Assembly (NCBI GenBank): GCA_000697335.1
Contig: JNEM01011644.1
Span: forward strand, 1-20,154
DNA: 20,154 nucleotides
Direction: 5' to 3'
DNA from: Conidiobolus incongruus B7586
Taxonomy: Eukaryota; Entomophthoromycota; Entomophthoromycetes; Entomophthorales; Conidiobolaceae
A program made the translations under genes and the position numbers. Shown here piece by piece: positions 19,721 to 20,154 of the stretch. Each line of letters opens with the position of its first letter. Position 1 is the first letter of the stretch. The notes beneath the pieces were generated by a model. That model saw only the letters and a program-made list of their open reading frames with translations, was not told where the DNA came from and did not search any database.

Positions 19721-20154
19721 ATATAATCATATTCGAAATAGATTATTGACAATTGATTATTATTGTTTTTTTGATTACTTAGTTAAAAGAACAAATTGAA
19801 TCAAAAAATTATCACAATTTATATTTTAATGTGATTTTCTTACTAAACATATATTCAATATATTTTTAATATTATAATTAATGAATTAAATGAATTTTAA
19901 TTAGAATAGCACAGATATGATATTTTAAATGTTGAACTAAAATATATTGAGCTTAATTAAATAGATATAGAAATTAAAATTGAATGTATTGTTAGAATAA
20001 AAAATCAAATGGAGATATTACCATAGAATTAAAAAATGGGAAATTTTTTAATTTCTGATTTTTCAAACATATTATTAGTTTGAAATGAATAAACATATAC
20101 AAAGTTAATAGGAAATTATATATTTTTAATATATATATATATATATATATATTA
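19721..20154. other. AT-rich flank at the window end
   Basis: Background AT-rich sequence with no gene signal, ending in a dinucleotide run at the window edge. Confidence 0.65.
20129..20152. repeat. (AT)12 dinucleotide microsatellite
   Basis: Twelve perfect AT units lie two bases before the window end. A run like this is prone to slippage, may form a cruciform, and its assembled length may be unreliable. Confidence 0.95.

Overview
The window looks like nuclear DNA from a fungus with a very AT-rich genome. Three long, apparently intronless genes of roughly 40-45 % GC (estimated by eye) sit in deserts of roughly 20 % GC that are 0.8 to 4.5 kb long. Two of the three proteins belong to families typical of fungi: a Prm10-type ThrE-domain membrane protein and a Num1/ApsA/Mcp5-type cortical anchor with the special C-terminal PH domain. 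The third is a eukaryotic S-adenosylmethionine decarboxylase. The standard code reads through all three. I cannot fix the lineage; composition, low intron content and long spacers would suit an early-diverging fungus, but that is inference.

Layout: 1-764 AT-rich flank. 765-1952 (minus) S-adenosylmethionine decarboxylase, preceded by a leader with one upstream ORF (2022-2111), a TATA-like box and a CCAAT box. 1953-6160 desert. 6161-8230 (minus) Prm10-like ThrE-domain membrane protein. 8231-12724 desert, with an inverted-repeat cluster near 9.6 kb and a decayed or partial spliced plus-strand gene, possibly leucine-rich-repeat-like, at about 10.7-11.8 kb. 12725-16222 (minus) Num1/ApsA-like cortical dynein anchor of 1165 residues. 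16223-20154 desert, holding an isolated pair of GC-rich islands (19245-19500 and 19559-19720) that I cannot assign.

The three intact genes share a strand but are kilobases apart. They serve unrelated jobs (polyamine synthesis, membrane transport, nuclear positioning), so this is not an operon or a pathway cluster. The points most worth following up are the upstream ORF in front of the decarboxylase, where its AUG is the first and the only other AUG of the inferred leader; the dynein-adaptor-like CC1 box in the cortical anchor; and the unexplained GC islands. I saw no tRNA, rRNA, CRISPR array, intact transposon or virus-like element.
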